Source of the DNA: Venturia oleaginea
Taxonomy: Eukaryota > Ascomycota > Dothideomycetes > Venturiales > Venturiaceae
Direction: 5' to 3'
Length of the DNA: 64,000 bases
Assembly: GCA_013176395.1 (NCBI GenBank)
Contig: JABMLP010000014.1
Location: 1,488,001-1,552,000 of the forward strand
Numbering within the stretch: position 1 is the stretch's first letter; each line of letters starts with the position of its first letter. The position numbers and the translations under genes were made by a program. The notes under the pieces were generated by a model. The model was given only the letters and a program-made list of their open reading frames with translations, did not search any database and had not been told where the DNA came from. Below, one piece after another: positions 12,201 through 23,250 of this stretch.

Positions 12201-12521
12201 AAATGTGAAGGTGAATTGATGACCATCTTCTAAAAGGTTATGCAGCGGTGAATAGGAGGTGAAGCTTTAGTCTCTCGCTAGAGAACACTGCAATCTGCTT
12301 AGCAGACCAGGAATGATGATCACCCACCTCACGTTACGCGTGTTGAGAATCTAGCCTCTATTGACCAAGTCCACCGGGTCCAAGGCTCCATTTTTGGGCA
12401 ATTGAACCAATCACTAACTATTGGGATGCTATCAAATCGAGCTTTCGGTTCATTCCAGTATGGCAGGGGCTGCACGTATCCGACTATTTGAGACTAAGGG
12501 GTCAGCATAGATCCCGGTTAT

Positions 12522-12826
12522 CTACCACTTAGACTTACGTAGGGCTCTAGGCTCGATGTTTGGTCCGCTCGGGACATATACCGTGAATTCTTCTCCCTGC
12601 TTAAATCTTCCTCCTTTTCTCGATTTGATCTTCTTTGACAATTCAAGATATCTAGGTGACTGACAAGCGTTTGACTTCGAAATGGTATGACTGGTAGAAC
12701 AGTGGCAAACGAATTTATCGATGAATGAGATGCTGTCTAAGAAACTCAATATCATACCAAGGAAGATACAGACGGACAAGTACCGAGCATCCCTGCAGTC
12801 AAGAGAGCAAGTAGAGCGGTCGGCAT
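12522..12826 (-). CDS. Possible small two-exon protein with hydrophobic N-terminus
   Basis: Exons 12826-12784 and 12736-12522 would join in frame across a 47-bp GT-AG intron to give 85 residues. It begins with a hydrophobic run (MPTALLALLTAGML) that could be a signal sequence, followed by a segment with three Cys (FVCHCSTSHTISKSNAC) and a Lys/Arg-rich tail. No family is recognised. The reading depends entirely on the predicted splice; transcript data would decide it. Confidence 0.2.
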
Positions 12827-13364
12827 TTGAGCCGGCTCTTCTTTCATGCCTGAGGTCGTCGAAACTTCGCCCTGAAATCTACAGCTGACAAAGCCAGCTC
12901 TCGAAAACAGAGTCATACAATCAGCCAGGCTCTTGCCATGAATCCCTACTTCTTTCTGAGCACGCAAAGGAGCGCGTATTATATCTTAAATAGTAACCAA
13001 CAGCTCAAATGGTAGCGCGAGGCGTGTGATTCAGTTCCGAGGATGCGGACTGTCGTATTCTCTATGACTTCTATTCTCCATGTCTTTCAATCCCAGTCGT
13101 TCCGGAGGACCAGCTTTGAAGAGAAGAACAAAGAAAATTCCCCAATTTCAAAGGGAGATGGAGGTGATGTTATTGAGATATTGATGAACAAGGGAGATTA
13201 AGAAACTTGCACACGATCGAGACAAAAGAGGAATCCATCCGATACCGGCCATCGCGTCCTCAAATCAAAACATCAACACCAAACCCCGAACCATCGCGAC
13301 ATTCACTCTTACCCTTTCTTTCAATCCAACCCAACATCTAAATCACCGAAAAACCAAAACCATA
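12827..13364. other. Intergenic region
   Basis: No gene seen. The right end, from about 13230, is C- and A-rich and probably contains the leader of the Dad1 gene. Confidence 0.4.
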
Positions 13365-13815
13365 ATGTCTACCTCGGCTCGCCAAACCCAACAAACAGAC
13401 CTCCTAAACCCCTCAAACCAACCGACCTACTTCAACCAACAACGCGCTTTATTAGTAAACGAAATCGCCGCCGTAAGCCTCTCTCTTCCCTCTTCTCCAT
13501 CCCTCAACCTCCCTTTCCCCTTTCTCCAACCCCACATAATCCTCAACTCCCTCCTCACAAACCACCTCTAACCCTCCCCACCAGGCCCTCGACACAACTC
13601 TAACGCACCTAAACCGGCTAAACCGTTCCCTCGAATCCATAACAGCCGTCGGAAACGAATTCAGCTCCGTAGAAGCATTATGGTCACAAGTGGAAGGGGT
13701 AATGGGTGATCGCGATCCCAACGCAAAGAAAGAAGGGGAAGGAGACAAGCCTGGAGGTGATGGAGAGGAGGAGGAAGAGACAGTGATGAGTATAGAGGAG
13801 CCTCATCGGCGGTGA
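13365..13815 (+). CDS. DAD1: DASH/Dam1 complex subunit Dad1
   Basis: Dad1 is a small subunit of the DASH (Dam1) ring that couples kinetochores to spindle microtubules. Two exons, 13365-13472 and 13585-13815, are separated by a 112-bp intron and encode 112 residues. The conserved core is [15 protein letters not shown] joined across the splice to [18 protein letters not shown], followed by [15 protein letters not shown], the hallmark of fungal Dad1. The C-terminal tail is an acidic Glu/Gly-rich extension ([10 protein letters not shown]) of no known function. Length is normal to slightly long for the family because of that tail. Confidence 0.92.
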
Positions 13816-14295
13816 TGAGACAGATGTCTCTCTCTAAGGGAGACAATCGCCATCATAGAACATTGTATAAAGGAGGGACATGATTGTATAGGTCTGCATG
13901 ATGTGCGCAGAAAGGATGGCAGGCACAAGACGTTATGATACCCCAGATTTGCACAGGACAAGTCAAGGAAGATCGAACCGCTTTTCTAATTACCTCTCCC
14001 TCTTGAGAGACATCATTTACATCATGACATGTCTGTCATTGACACTCATAAACAGAGCCATGATCACAGAACAAAGACATCGAGTCCAGCTCCCATATCT
14101 TCCCAAATCCACTCAACAAAACAAAGAACGCCATCAATGCCTGCCTGCTCCACGCCAAACGCCTAATCATGCAAAGCCCAATCCAAATTCAAGAGTCAAA
14201 AAGAAAGAAATGTAGGGAGTTTCGTCCGCTATCGTTATCATGTACGGAAAAGTGTCGTCTGTGTGGCCGAATCCAAAGTCCAGAAAGAAAAGCAC
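13816..14295. other. Intergenic region between two convergent genes
   Basis: Contains the 3' regions of Dad1 (plus) and Rho4 (minus). Short overlapping open frames are present but none is recognisable. Confidence 0.4.
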
Positions 14296-15309
14296 TCAAA
14301 GGAATTTACATCCCTTGCTCTTCTTCTTCTTCCGCTTCTCACTACTATTCCCACTCAACCCACTCCCACCTCTACTCTCCTTATCACCAGCATGCGCTCC
14401 CAACCGACTATCAAAGGCCGCCTCTTCACCCGCCTTGACCGCCATGGTAATTGCCGTATCGAAAATCTCCTCAACGCCAATGTTTTCTTTCGAGGAACAT
14501 TCCATGTATCGGGCTCCCATCTTGTTGGCGACAGCTTGGCCCTGGCCTGGTGTTACTGGTGTGAGGCCTTGTGTTTTTAGTAAGTCGATGCAGGTTTTCT
14601 TGTTACGAAGGTCGGATTTGAGACCGCAGAGGATGATGGGGGTCGTTGGGCAGAAGTGGAGGACTTCGGGGTACCACTGTTGGCATTCGTGATTAGCAAT
14701 GTATGCGAAGATCGGAGAGAGTAAATGCACCTTGTCCATGACATTCTCCAAAGAATTAGGACAGTCAATCGCGAAGCAAACAAATAGTAAATCTGTCTCT
14801 GGGTAGGAAAGTGGTCGGAGACGATCGTATTCTTCTTGTCCGGCCGTATCCCATAGTGCGAGTTCAATGTCTTTTGTTGTGCCGGGGACTGTGGTCATGG
14901 TAATGTAATTCTCGAAGACGGTTGGGACGTATTTCTGTCACACTGTTAGCACCATTCCTTCTCTACTCGGACAACTAGTGATGAAAGGATGGATACATAC
15001 CTCGGGAAACCTACCCTCTGCATAGCTTATCAACAAACATGTCTTTCCACATCCACCATCCCCAACAACAACCAGTTTCTTCGAGTAAGCAGGCGGTTGT
15101 GTCACAGCCGTGCCAGAGGATTCTCGTCCAGACGAAGTCGAGATGTCAGTCATGTTGGTGGAAACGGTGCCATTGCTGATCCGCTCATTGGGAGTGCGAG
15201 CACCCCTACGCGTCGACAACTCGCGGTTGGGAGTCTTCTGCGAGGTATTGCGACGCAGGTGGTCGTAGTTATTTGCTTGCGCGGTGGCCATGGGTGGAGC
15301 GTTGTCCAT
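14296..15309 (-). CDS. RHO4: Rho-family small GTPase Rho4
   Basis: Rho4 is a membrane-anchored GTPase that controls septum formation and polarised growth in filamentous ascomycetes. Three exons, 15309-15001, 14934-14731 and 14676-14296, give 297 residues. The P-loop is GDGGCGKT, switch I is [12 protein letters not shown], switch II is [18 protein letters not shown], the guanine-specificity motif is the LKSD block (TKxD equivalent), and SSKE is the SAK-like motif. The protein ends in a Lys-rich stretch and the CAAX box CKFL, whose terminal Leu favours geranylgeranylation. The long Ser/Thr/Asn-rich N-terminal extension of about 75 residues is typical of Rho4 as opposed to Rho1-3. The second intron (14677-14730) is 54 bp and free of stops, so an unspliced reading adds 18 residues after ENVMDK that no relative has. 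Confidence 0.94.
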
Positions 15310-16435
15310 AGTGAGAGGATGGGTATTTAGAAAGATGCGAGGGGAGGAGGAGCGGGTTTGTTCGCGAGATATACGTAAAACAGGAGCGTCCTTTTGTGTT
15401 CAATTTACGTGGGAGCTGGAGGGGAAAAGAGAGTCTTTGTCATGTCAATCAATCAATGTTGCGCTTGGACCCTGACTTTGAACTTTGGCACGGCAACCAC
15501 GAGCTCGGCCGGAGGGACTGAAACATTCCATCACACAACATCTTCGCCAACATTAAGCATGTCACCAATAGTATTCTCGGATAGTATGATAAGATTACAT
15601 GCCAGACTTAACATTCTTTGCATGACCATGAGGATATGCAGTGCCCAACTCACGAACCTCGAAACTGGCGTCGGTGCGTGAATGTGTGCTACAACAAGGC
15701 TGATACAGATACAGACAATTCTCCACGAACAAGACTTCATAGACGTCCTGCATTTCCCGGGATCCACGTGCCGTCGAAGGAAGTATCCACAACGCAGGGC
15801 GCGCCTACATAGTAGCTCCGTCGCAAAAAGCCGGAATCATTCGGAAGAGAAGGTCTACTATCTGTTGGGTTCAGGTCGTCGGTGACATTGTTGCGAATCA
15901 ACGGACCCTGTAATGAATACCTGGTCGCCAAGGCTCCCAGGCAGATATTCCTGACGACATTCCACAAATCCTCGTCGTAGGGGGTCGTGGGGGTACACTC
16001 TTACCCTTTCTACAAGCACATTATTGCAAGCCATTCTTTCAATTCAACAGACCCGCTCTCCCAATATGCAGTATCGCTCAAATGCACCGTGATCTTCCAC
16101 CTACATGCGCGTGCGCCATCCCACCCTCTGATTTCAGCTCAATAGTCTTGAAATTCTGCAGTATCGTTCTGCTCTGGTGGACTTAATAAAGCCGATTTCA
16201 ACCAGGACTGTAAGAGACCCTTTCCTTGATTATTTAGAGTTTATCTATCTTGCTTACAACTTCACAGGTATAAATTCAGGCTATGGGGTCGTGGCGGGGT
16301 TATGCCGTGACAAGCTTCCAGGTATAGGATGTTAGCTGTTTTCACTGGCTGCTTGGGTACAACAAACAAAATCCAGCTGCATCCATTTTGATGACCGTGG
16401 CATGTGTTGGGGTGTTTGAGGTGGATGCAGCATAG
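15310..16435. other. Intergenic region upstream of Rho4
   Basis: No gene recognised. Two overlapping minus-strand open frames at 15595-15792 and 15737-15967 have somewhat protein-like composition but match nothing I know and would need a splice or frameshift to join. They may be a gene remnant. Confidence 0.35.
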
Positions 16436-16593
16436 CTGCGGGCTAGGGTCTTTCTAAGCCGTAAACTTTTCTGAAACGGTAGAATAACCGCAACTTTACG
16501 GTTGCAAAAAAATACAACCGTAACTCTACTGTTAATCTACTGTTTCAGCTAAGGTCTTAAAAGGTTACGGCTAAGAAAGACCATACCCCGCGG
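16436..16593. repeat. Fold-back (MITE-like) element, 158 bp
   Basis: The outer arms 16436-16468 and 16561-16593 are inverted copies of each other over 33 bp with about five mismatches (shared core TCTTTCT-AGCCGTAA). Inside them a second pair of inverted segments continues almost to the centre: CTGAAACGGTAG at 16471 against CTACTGTTTCAG at 16537, and TTACGGTTG against CAACCGTAA around the central A-rich loop at 16505-16512. The whole unit can fold into one long hairpin. No coding capacity is present. A clear target-site duplication was not found. Confidence 0.7.
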
Positions 16594-16756
16594 CGATGAG
16601 TTTGAGAGTCGCGAAGATGGAGCGTACGATGTCAGTTTACGATTTTCGCGGCGACGGCTATGAGGAGGGGCATAATGCGATCTTGTGTGCATGGGAGACA
16701 ATCGCATAATACGAGGCGGGTGAGTGTAGATGTTGCTTTGCGGGCTGTAAGAATGA

Positions 16757-16908
16757 TACTTGCGCGCCCCAGGTTAGTTTCGAGAGCGAATGAAAACAGC
16801 CCTCTAGTAGGGTTGATTCGCCAATCAGTGGCTCCCGATCTTGTCGGTCAGCTTACCAACCAACCGATACCAATCAGAATGTTGAAACTAACCTGGGGCG
16901 CGCAGGTA
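16757..16908. repeat. MITE-like element with 25-bp terminal inverted repeats, 152 bp
   Basis: The segments 16757-16781 and 16884-16908 are reverse complements with one mismatch; the core is GCGCGCCCCAGGTTAGTTTC. The outermost bases on both sides are TA, which fits a TA target duplication and a Tc1/mariner-type origin. The interior of about 100 bp is not coding. It lies 163 bp from the unrelated fold-back element at 16436-16593. Confidence 0.65.
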
Positions 16909-17482
16909 ATATCGGCGGAAGGTTCTGATGCGATGGCATTGGATTTATCGTTGCCTTGCTCCTTGCTCTTGTTCGTGGGGTGGAAAAAACGTAGAAAAGA
17001 CTTCGGTGATGCAAGAGCGCCCCAGTTCTCTCGTCGTGTCCTGCAGCCTCGCGTATGACGTCTGTTGTGGGTTGTAGCCAGGATGAGATAGGCCAAGAGG
17101 CAATTGCGTGAGCGGTGATCGAAGGCTGCACCGAAGTCGGGATCATGTTGCGGAACTTTCGGGAGTGCGGAGCTGCGAGGTAAGAACATGAAGGCTTTCA
17201 TCTCTCCCTTGACCAGAAAAAGTTTAAAAAGCATTAGCAAAGTGGTGACGTGATTGAAGGGGTACTCACCGGTAAGCGTCGAGGTTTGATGTGAAGTCAA
17301 AGCTACGCATCTCCATGCATTTGGGAGGATTTTCATATCAAGGATTAGGTGAGGCGACAAACTTGCTTCATGGATACAGTAGTTCATCGTGGCATAACAT
17401 GTTTAATTAGAGATGAGCGAGAACAACTCTCCTCCATTCTGCGACTATAATCAAGCCAGAAGATGCTTTGCAAGATGATTAT
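16909..17482. other. Intergenic region
   Basis: A minus-strand open frame (16848-17387, 179 codons) runs through this stretch and into the right arm of the neighbouring MITE-like element, so it is unlikely to be an intact gene. No domain is recognised in it. Confidence 0.35.
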
Positions 17483-18617
17483 TCAATAACGTTGAGCATA
17501 TTCTATTTCCAGCTCGTCTGTCCGCCGAATTTCTTTGCTGAAAGTCGATTTGTCAGAATTCGAGTAATATGATATCGTAGACGAGCGTGCCGTCGAAGAA
17601 GAGATTGAGCCTTTGGAGTTGGAGTGGCCGTCACGGAGGTCTTTGAGAAGCGCATAGAAGAAAGCCACATTAGCCACAACACAAGCTGTGCTGATTTCGA
17701 TCGATGCCCACTACGCGGTGTTAGTAATTATTGCTGTCTCAATACTGACTATCATTACCATGCTTCTCGTCTTTTGATCAATAGAGTGTTCGAGAGTGAT
17801 TGGAATTCGAACTATCGTCACCGCGATGACAAATATTCCGACACTGAAAATGAGACACAGCTGTAATTTCCTAGAAAGTTGACATGATTAGTATTGGCTT
17901 TCGAACTGACCATTGGACACTGACTGTTTCGTTGACAACTGCAGCTTCCACAGTATAGGAATAGGCAGCAGGATAAGCGCAATGTCTGTAATCATGTTGA
18001 GGACTGCCATAACAAGCAGATTCGCCATCCCCTTTTGACACTTAACTGATTACATGTGAGCAATATCTGTCAAGAGAGACAAGAGGTGACTCACTTAAAT
18101 GATCTGGATCGTATTCCCACGATCTTGACAAGGGTCGGCATTCCAGCAAAGTCGACATCACAATAGCCACAAACGTCGAGACAATGAACCACCATAAGAA
18201 CTGAGATGTGCGTGGCATATATGTTGAACGATCGGTAAGGCGAAAGTAGAAGCTGGACAAACAAAGCTTCAGACACCACTGGCTTTGTCGCCTTGTTAGC
18301 AATATTGGACACCAAGCCAAACTTTCGACTTACAACAGTGCATAGCAGAGACGACCTGGCAAGAGAAGCTTCAGAGCCAGCACAGTTGCTTTTGGAGTTG
18401 CATCTGGTTTGGTCAAGACACAGTAAAAGCTCATCGATACCGCACGCCCTATGAGAGGTATCAATGCGAGTGCCATGTAGAGGTCATCTTGATGCCAATT
18501 TCGGTGACAAGAGGTGTGGACTTTGCAGTTTCTGAATAATCGGTATCCGCATCGAAACAAGATAAGAATGACGCAGATAATTGATGTTATAAGGATGTGA
18601 AGAAGATCTGGATCCAT
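17483..18617 (-). CDS. Rhodopsin-like integral membrane protein (PTH11/SAT4-type)
   Basis: Five exons, 18617-18334, 18291-18095, 18045-17925, 17870-17759 and 17710-17483, join in frame to 313 residues through introns of 42-54 bp. It belongs to the large fungal family of seven-pass proteins annotated as rhodopsin-domain, SAT4 or PTH11-like. Diagnostic stretches are WCLKLCLSSFYFRL, LWWFIVSTFVAIVMSTLLEC, the CQKG followed by MAVLNMITDIALILLPIPI, KLQLCLIFSVGIFVIAVTIVR, and WASIEISTACVVANVAFFYAL. The C-terminal cytoplasmic tail is Ser-rich. No CFEM domain precedes the membrane region, so this is the short class. Ligand and role are unknown; PTH11 relatives act in surface sensing. The start gives a membrane span within the first 25 residues; an upstream 129-codon frame to 19046 has no family resemblance. 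Confidence 0.85.
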
Positions 18618-20406
18618 TCTATTATGATGTGGAGTTCAAAGTTTCATGAAGTGGAGTTAGCAGCAGAACGAGATATTGAAAAAGAGGAGACAAAGGTGAT
18701 AGTACCCGCCCGACCAAAAATGATACCACCAGTCCGACGAAGAGCGAATCAACCCACAGGCAGGAATGATTCTTGGCCGTAGAATGGGGAAAAGGTATTG
18801 GTTGCCTTGGATAGCATCCTCGTATGCGATTCGGACCCTTTCTTCTGCGAGAATTGAGCTACTGCATAGTACTTTAGATCCTAGCGTCAATCCCCACGGG
18901 GTAATTGGGAGGAGCGAGTAAAGGTCGGGGGTGCCACGCGAGTGATCGTCTGCTACCAAGGGCCTCAACGATTGCGTTTCTTGACCTACATTAATGATAG
19001 CGAAAATTCCGCGAAGACGTAAAAGGCGAGACGATTGCTCAGCCATGGTTGGATTTGAAGATTGGTGTAGCTTGTTGAACCCGGAGGATTCAAGCTTCGC
19101 TCACCGAAGCATCTGAAAGCCGAAAATGCATCATGGAAAGCTCATTCATGCCACAAGAAACACCAAGGGAAATAGCATTCCATGGTGTCAACCCCAAAGA
19201 TATGCACTAAAGTCAATATCACGATTCCGGAAGATACTACGCAACGATCAGTGTAAGCGTTATCTTTTATTCAGCCAAATGACCAAAAATGTTTCGTGGC
19301 CAAGGAATACCACTTCTGGGCTTTCACTAGACAGATCCAATGCAAGATCTAAATGTATTACAACAACATGGGGAGCGCCTGGCAGCTCACGCGCCTCGGT
19401 ACATGGTCTCTGCAGCCGCACACCAAGGAGCGGGGAAATGGTCATGGATGAAAAGCAGCAGACCAGTCTTTCCATGTCTGCCAATGCTTGTGAGCTGCAA
19501 CTAAAAGGCATTGAGAAGGTGGTCGGCAGGCGTGGTGAAGGCGGGAGAAGGGTTCCCAGTGGATTATTCAGTGGGTTGAGGTTGAGAGAAGAGAAGAGAA
19601 GAGGTGGAGGTGAAAGGCTCGACACGGACGCCGACACGGTGCCGCACGCTAACGATAAGATCACGGGATCTACGCGCTATTCTATTCTGGTTATAGGCCC
19701 CCTCCACTCCCACTCCATCCCATCTCTGCTTCCTCAATATCCATCTCCACCTCTTCTCAATGCTTGCATGTTTCGCCAAGACTCCTTAGCAACCACCAGT
19801 CTGGGCACCTCTAGTCAATGAAGACCAGACTTTGTCCAATATGCTGATTGCTCTTGATATAGTATGACGGCGTACCTAGAGCTTGCATGACACAGCGTAG
19901 CTCTGCGCTGAACCGGCGAGATTCTGGCACCAAATCGGTCAAATGCTGCTGCTTGCATGGTCGTCCATGATCCTTCTAGGGCTGTAGTCCGTTTCCATGG
20001 CGTGTAATTGCTATCTCATCTCCCAGACCAGCTGTTTAGCATAGCTTGACAGTTCGCAAAGCACCGAACTTGTGAGCTAGTGCCACCCATCAGTATCCAT
20101 GCGCGCAACCCATGGACGCAACGTGGGAAAAACGTGGCAGCCATGTACGCATTAGCTTGAATCTGGGGTAAGTACAGTGCTTGAAGTGGTCTGGGAGCAA
20201 AGTGAGCTTTCCACGAGGCTGGTGACTGATCTCCGATCGACCGGCTTGAAACCACCTGGGGAGGGTGGTTCATGATATAAGTAGGCCTGTTCCACATATT
20301 TCAACTCCGGCAAGTCTCTCAGATCTGTTACTCAACCTCAATACCTCTTATCGCACCTTTCAACACCTCTCAACACTTCTCTACAAACTATTTCTTCTCT
20401 TCCACC
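18618..20406. other. Intergenic region of 1.8 kb between divergent genes
   Basis: It separates the rhodopsin-like gene (minus) from the MFS transporter (plus). A plus-strand open frame of 231 codons at 19126-19821 has no recognisable domain and is overlapped by an antisense frame of 134 codons, so I do not call it a gene. The last 120 bp are C/T-rich (repeated CAACACCTCTC-like words), typical of a fungal 5' leader. Confidence 0.4.
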
Positions 20407-22031
20407 ATGGCCTCCTTTCCTGTGGCCGAGAAGTCTGAGGCCATCTTTCAAGAAAAGGCTTCCGCAACCTTCAGAGAAGATGAAGACCTCCAGAAGCCAG
20501 TCGCGAAGACCGACTACTCTGGTGCAGCTGAAAAGACTGACCCAAAGGAAATCGCTCTCGTCAAAAAGTTGGACCGCTGGATCATGCCAATGCTGTGGTC
20601 CATGTACTGGTTGAACTATCTTGATCGCAACGCAATCGCTCTGGCTCGACTGAACGATCTGGAGGAGGACCTTAACTTGTCTAGCACTCGTACGTCCTTC
20701 TTTCTGTTCCCACTTCCATATACAGTGCTAACATTTTCTCAGAATACCAGACTTGCGTCAGCATCCTCTTCGTCGGCTATCTTTTAGGCCAAATTCCCAG
20801 CAATATGTTTTTGACGCGAACTCGTCCAAGTCGATACATGGGCATCGCTATGATGCTGTGGGCAGTAGTTTCAGGACTTACTGCCGTCTGCCACAACTTC
20901 ACTGGGCTCTTGATGGCACGTTTCTTCCTGGGTATCTGCGAAGCGCCTTATTATCCTGGAGCTGTCTATCTGCTTAGTATCTTCTACACCCGCAAAGAAG
21001 TCGCCACCCGAATCGCCATCTTATACACAGGAAACATTCTCGCGACAGCTTTTGCAGGTTTGATCGCCGCCGGTATTTTCCACGGACTCGATGATGTCGC
21101 TGGTATTGCTGGTGAGTAAATTTCCGAAGTCACCATGACCATTGCTAACATGATATCACAGGATGGAGATGGTTGTTCATCCTTCAAGGTGCCGTTACCT
21201 TTGTGATCGCCATTGTTGGTTTCTTCCTTTTGCCAGATTTCCCACTCACCACCGTGTGGCTCACACCTGACGAAAGACAACTTGCCCACAGCCGAATGGA
21301 GCTCGACACTGTCGGCAACCAAGGCGAGGCGAGCGCTTGGGCCGGATTCCGACAAGCCTCGTCGGACCCAATGACCTGGATCTTCGCTGTCATGGCTCAT
21401 TTCCACCTGGCAGCCAATGGATTCAAGAATTTCTTCCCCACTGGTAAGCCGTGTACTGATTGAACAAGCTCGAGCCACGCTAACCATGACCCAAACAGTT
21501 GTTCAAACGCTTGGATTCGGCCAGACCATCACACTCGTCCTCACATGCCCCCCTTACCTCATCGCAGGAGCCGTCACAATCGCAGTATCCTGGTCTTCAG
21601 GCAAGTCCAACGAGAGAACCTGGCACATCACCATCTCCAAAGCCGTCGCCACAATCGGTTTCCTGGCAGCCTGCTTCGTCCCCGCCAAGAACGTCGTCGG
21701 AAGGTATCTAAGCATGGTCATCTTCACCATCGGCACCTACGGCGTCAACTCTCTCATTCTAGGCTGGACGGGCTCAACCTGCGGTCAAACCAAGGAAAAG
21801 AAAGCCGTTGCTATTGGCATAGTCTCGACGATTATGAATGCCAGTTTCATCTGGACGCCGTATCTCTGGCCCAAGAGTGATGCGCCTGGGTATCAGATTG
21901 CGTTGGCGAGTAGTGCTGGTTTCAGCGTTGCTACTGCGCTTACTGCTTGGGTTGCGAAGATTCTGTTGAAGAGGCGGAATGCGAAGTTGAAGAGGAGCGA
22001 TAATGAGACCAAGGCCTTTTATGTCTACTAA
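20407..22031 (+). CDS. Major facilitator transporter, anion:cation symporter (allantoate permease, Dal5) type
   Basis: This plasma-membrane permease of the Dal5/Tna1 branch typically carries organic anions such as allantoate, nicotinate or pantothenate; the substrate here cannot be told. Four exons, 20407-20689, 20743-21111, 21162-21443 and 21499-22031, give 488 residues through introns of 50-55 bp. The N-terminal 50 residues are hydrophilic. Family marks are LDRWIMPMLWSMYWLNYLDR in helix 1, EYQTCVSILFVGYLLGQIPS-like text after the first splice, the RFFLGICEAPYYPGAVY signature, and the central loop LPDFPLTTVWLTPDER. Twelve hydrophobic segments can be traced. The gene is complete with no frameshift. 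Confidence 0.92.
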
Positions 22032-23250
22032 ACAAGTTCACGGGATGGGTTTGAAAGTCGCAATGTCAGAATTTGAGAAGTGTGGACGCGCTGGGATATT
22101 GGGCAACGGTCTTTCTATCTCAATAATGAGTCGTATCGATATATGCCAATAAAGAAACAGTATTTCTATAAGCCATTACTCAACTAAGCCTGCCAGCACG
22201 ATCACCTCACCAAACCCACCATCAAGGCTTCCCCTTTCCCTTCCAACCGCATCCACACAACCCTCAAACTATTGATGGAGCGTCTTATATTAGATGAATG
22301 CTGGATGGAAAGAAGATGGGAAGGTTTGGTTTAATGGCAACGATAAACAACACCCTACCAAGAATATAACCCTAGCCACTATAACACGTTGCGCCCAAAA
22401 TCATTCACCTTTATCAACACCATCAAGATCATCAAAAACATTGTAAGATACGCTATCACTTCGTCCCTTTCCTGACAGATGCCGAAAACTCAACCCTGGT
22501 CAAAGGCCGAAAAACAGCGACGCGACTTACTTTGTCCATGTTGTTATGGATACCAATAGTCTATCGCCAAAATTCTTCCCACAATTCGACATACGATATA
22601 GTCCATCCCTCCACCCAAACTCCTCCACTCATCGTCTTTTCCAAAGCCGTTTGATTATTCCCACAAGAAAGATACACTAGATGCCGTACAGAGCGATAAG
22701 AGAGACTTGAAAGGAAAGGCGAAGTTCTACGAAATCTACCTCATTCACGTATTCGTCCTCGGTGCAGGGGAGCGAGAGGTGTATAATCATGTTTACTGTG
22801 ATGGGAATGGGGTGATGCAGAAGGTTAGACATGATGCTTGCTAGAATGGATTTGTTGAAGATGGAGGTGGCGAGTTGAGGTGAGGATATTGCGGATGGGT
22901 TTGCACTACATGTTGAGAAGGGGTGATTGGTAGTAGGTCCGCGCTCTGTCCCTGGAATATTAATTGAGGATAACCGTTAGGGTCATTGCAACGATTAATA
23001 TTGGTGAATTCGAAGTGATTTGCCACTAGAAAATCACCGAGCAATTATCAGCAGCAGATTCGAAATGAGATCGTCTCACGGAGTTCGCGTCATCGTTGCA
23101 AGAACGGAATGGCAAAAGGGGGCCTGTAATCTCGCAGGGATTAGAAGAAGAATTGCGGAGAAGATGATATAACTAAGTATTAAAATTATTTGGATAGTAG
23201 CACAATTAGTTACACCACTCGATGGCCTTCCCTTCCTTCAATGTTGCGTC
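22032..23250. other. Intergenic region between convergent genes
   Basis: Contains the 3' ends of the MFS gene and the GH43-like gene. Only short open frames are present, the longest of 67 codons on the minus strand at 22841-23044, none recognisable. Confidence 0.4.

Noticed and set aside
16848..17387. Minus-strand open frame of 179 codons
   Set aside because: It runs through one arm of a MITE-like repeat and shows no domain.
18657..19046. 129-codon minus-strand frame upstream of the rhodopsin-like gene as its first exon
   Set aside because: It has no family resemblance, and the downstream ATG already precedes the first membrane span.
19126..19821. Plus-strand open frame of 231 codons
   Set aside because: No domain, no intron support, and a long antisense frame overlaps; composition looks like open intergenic DNA.
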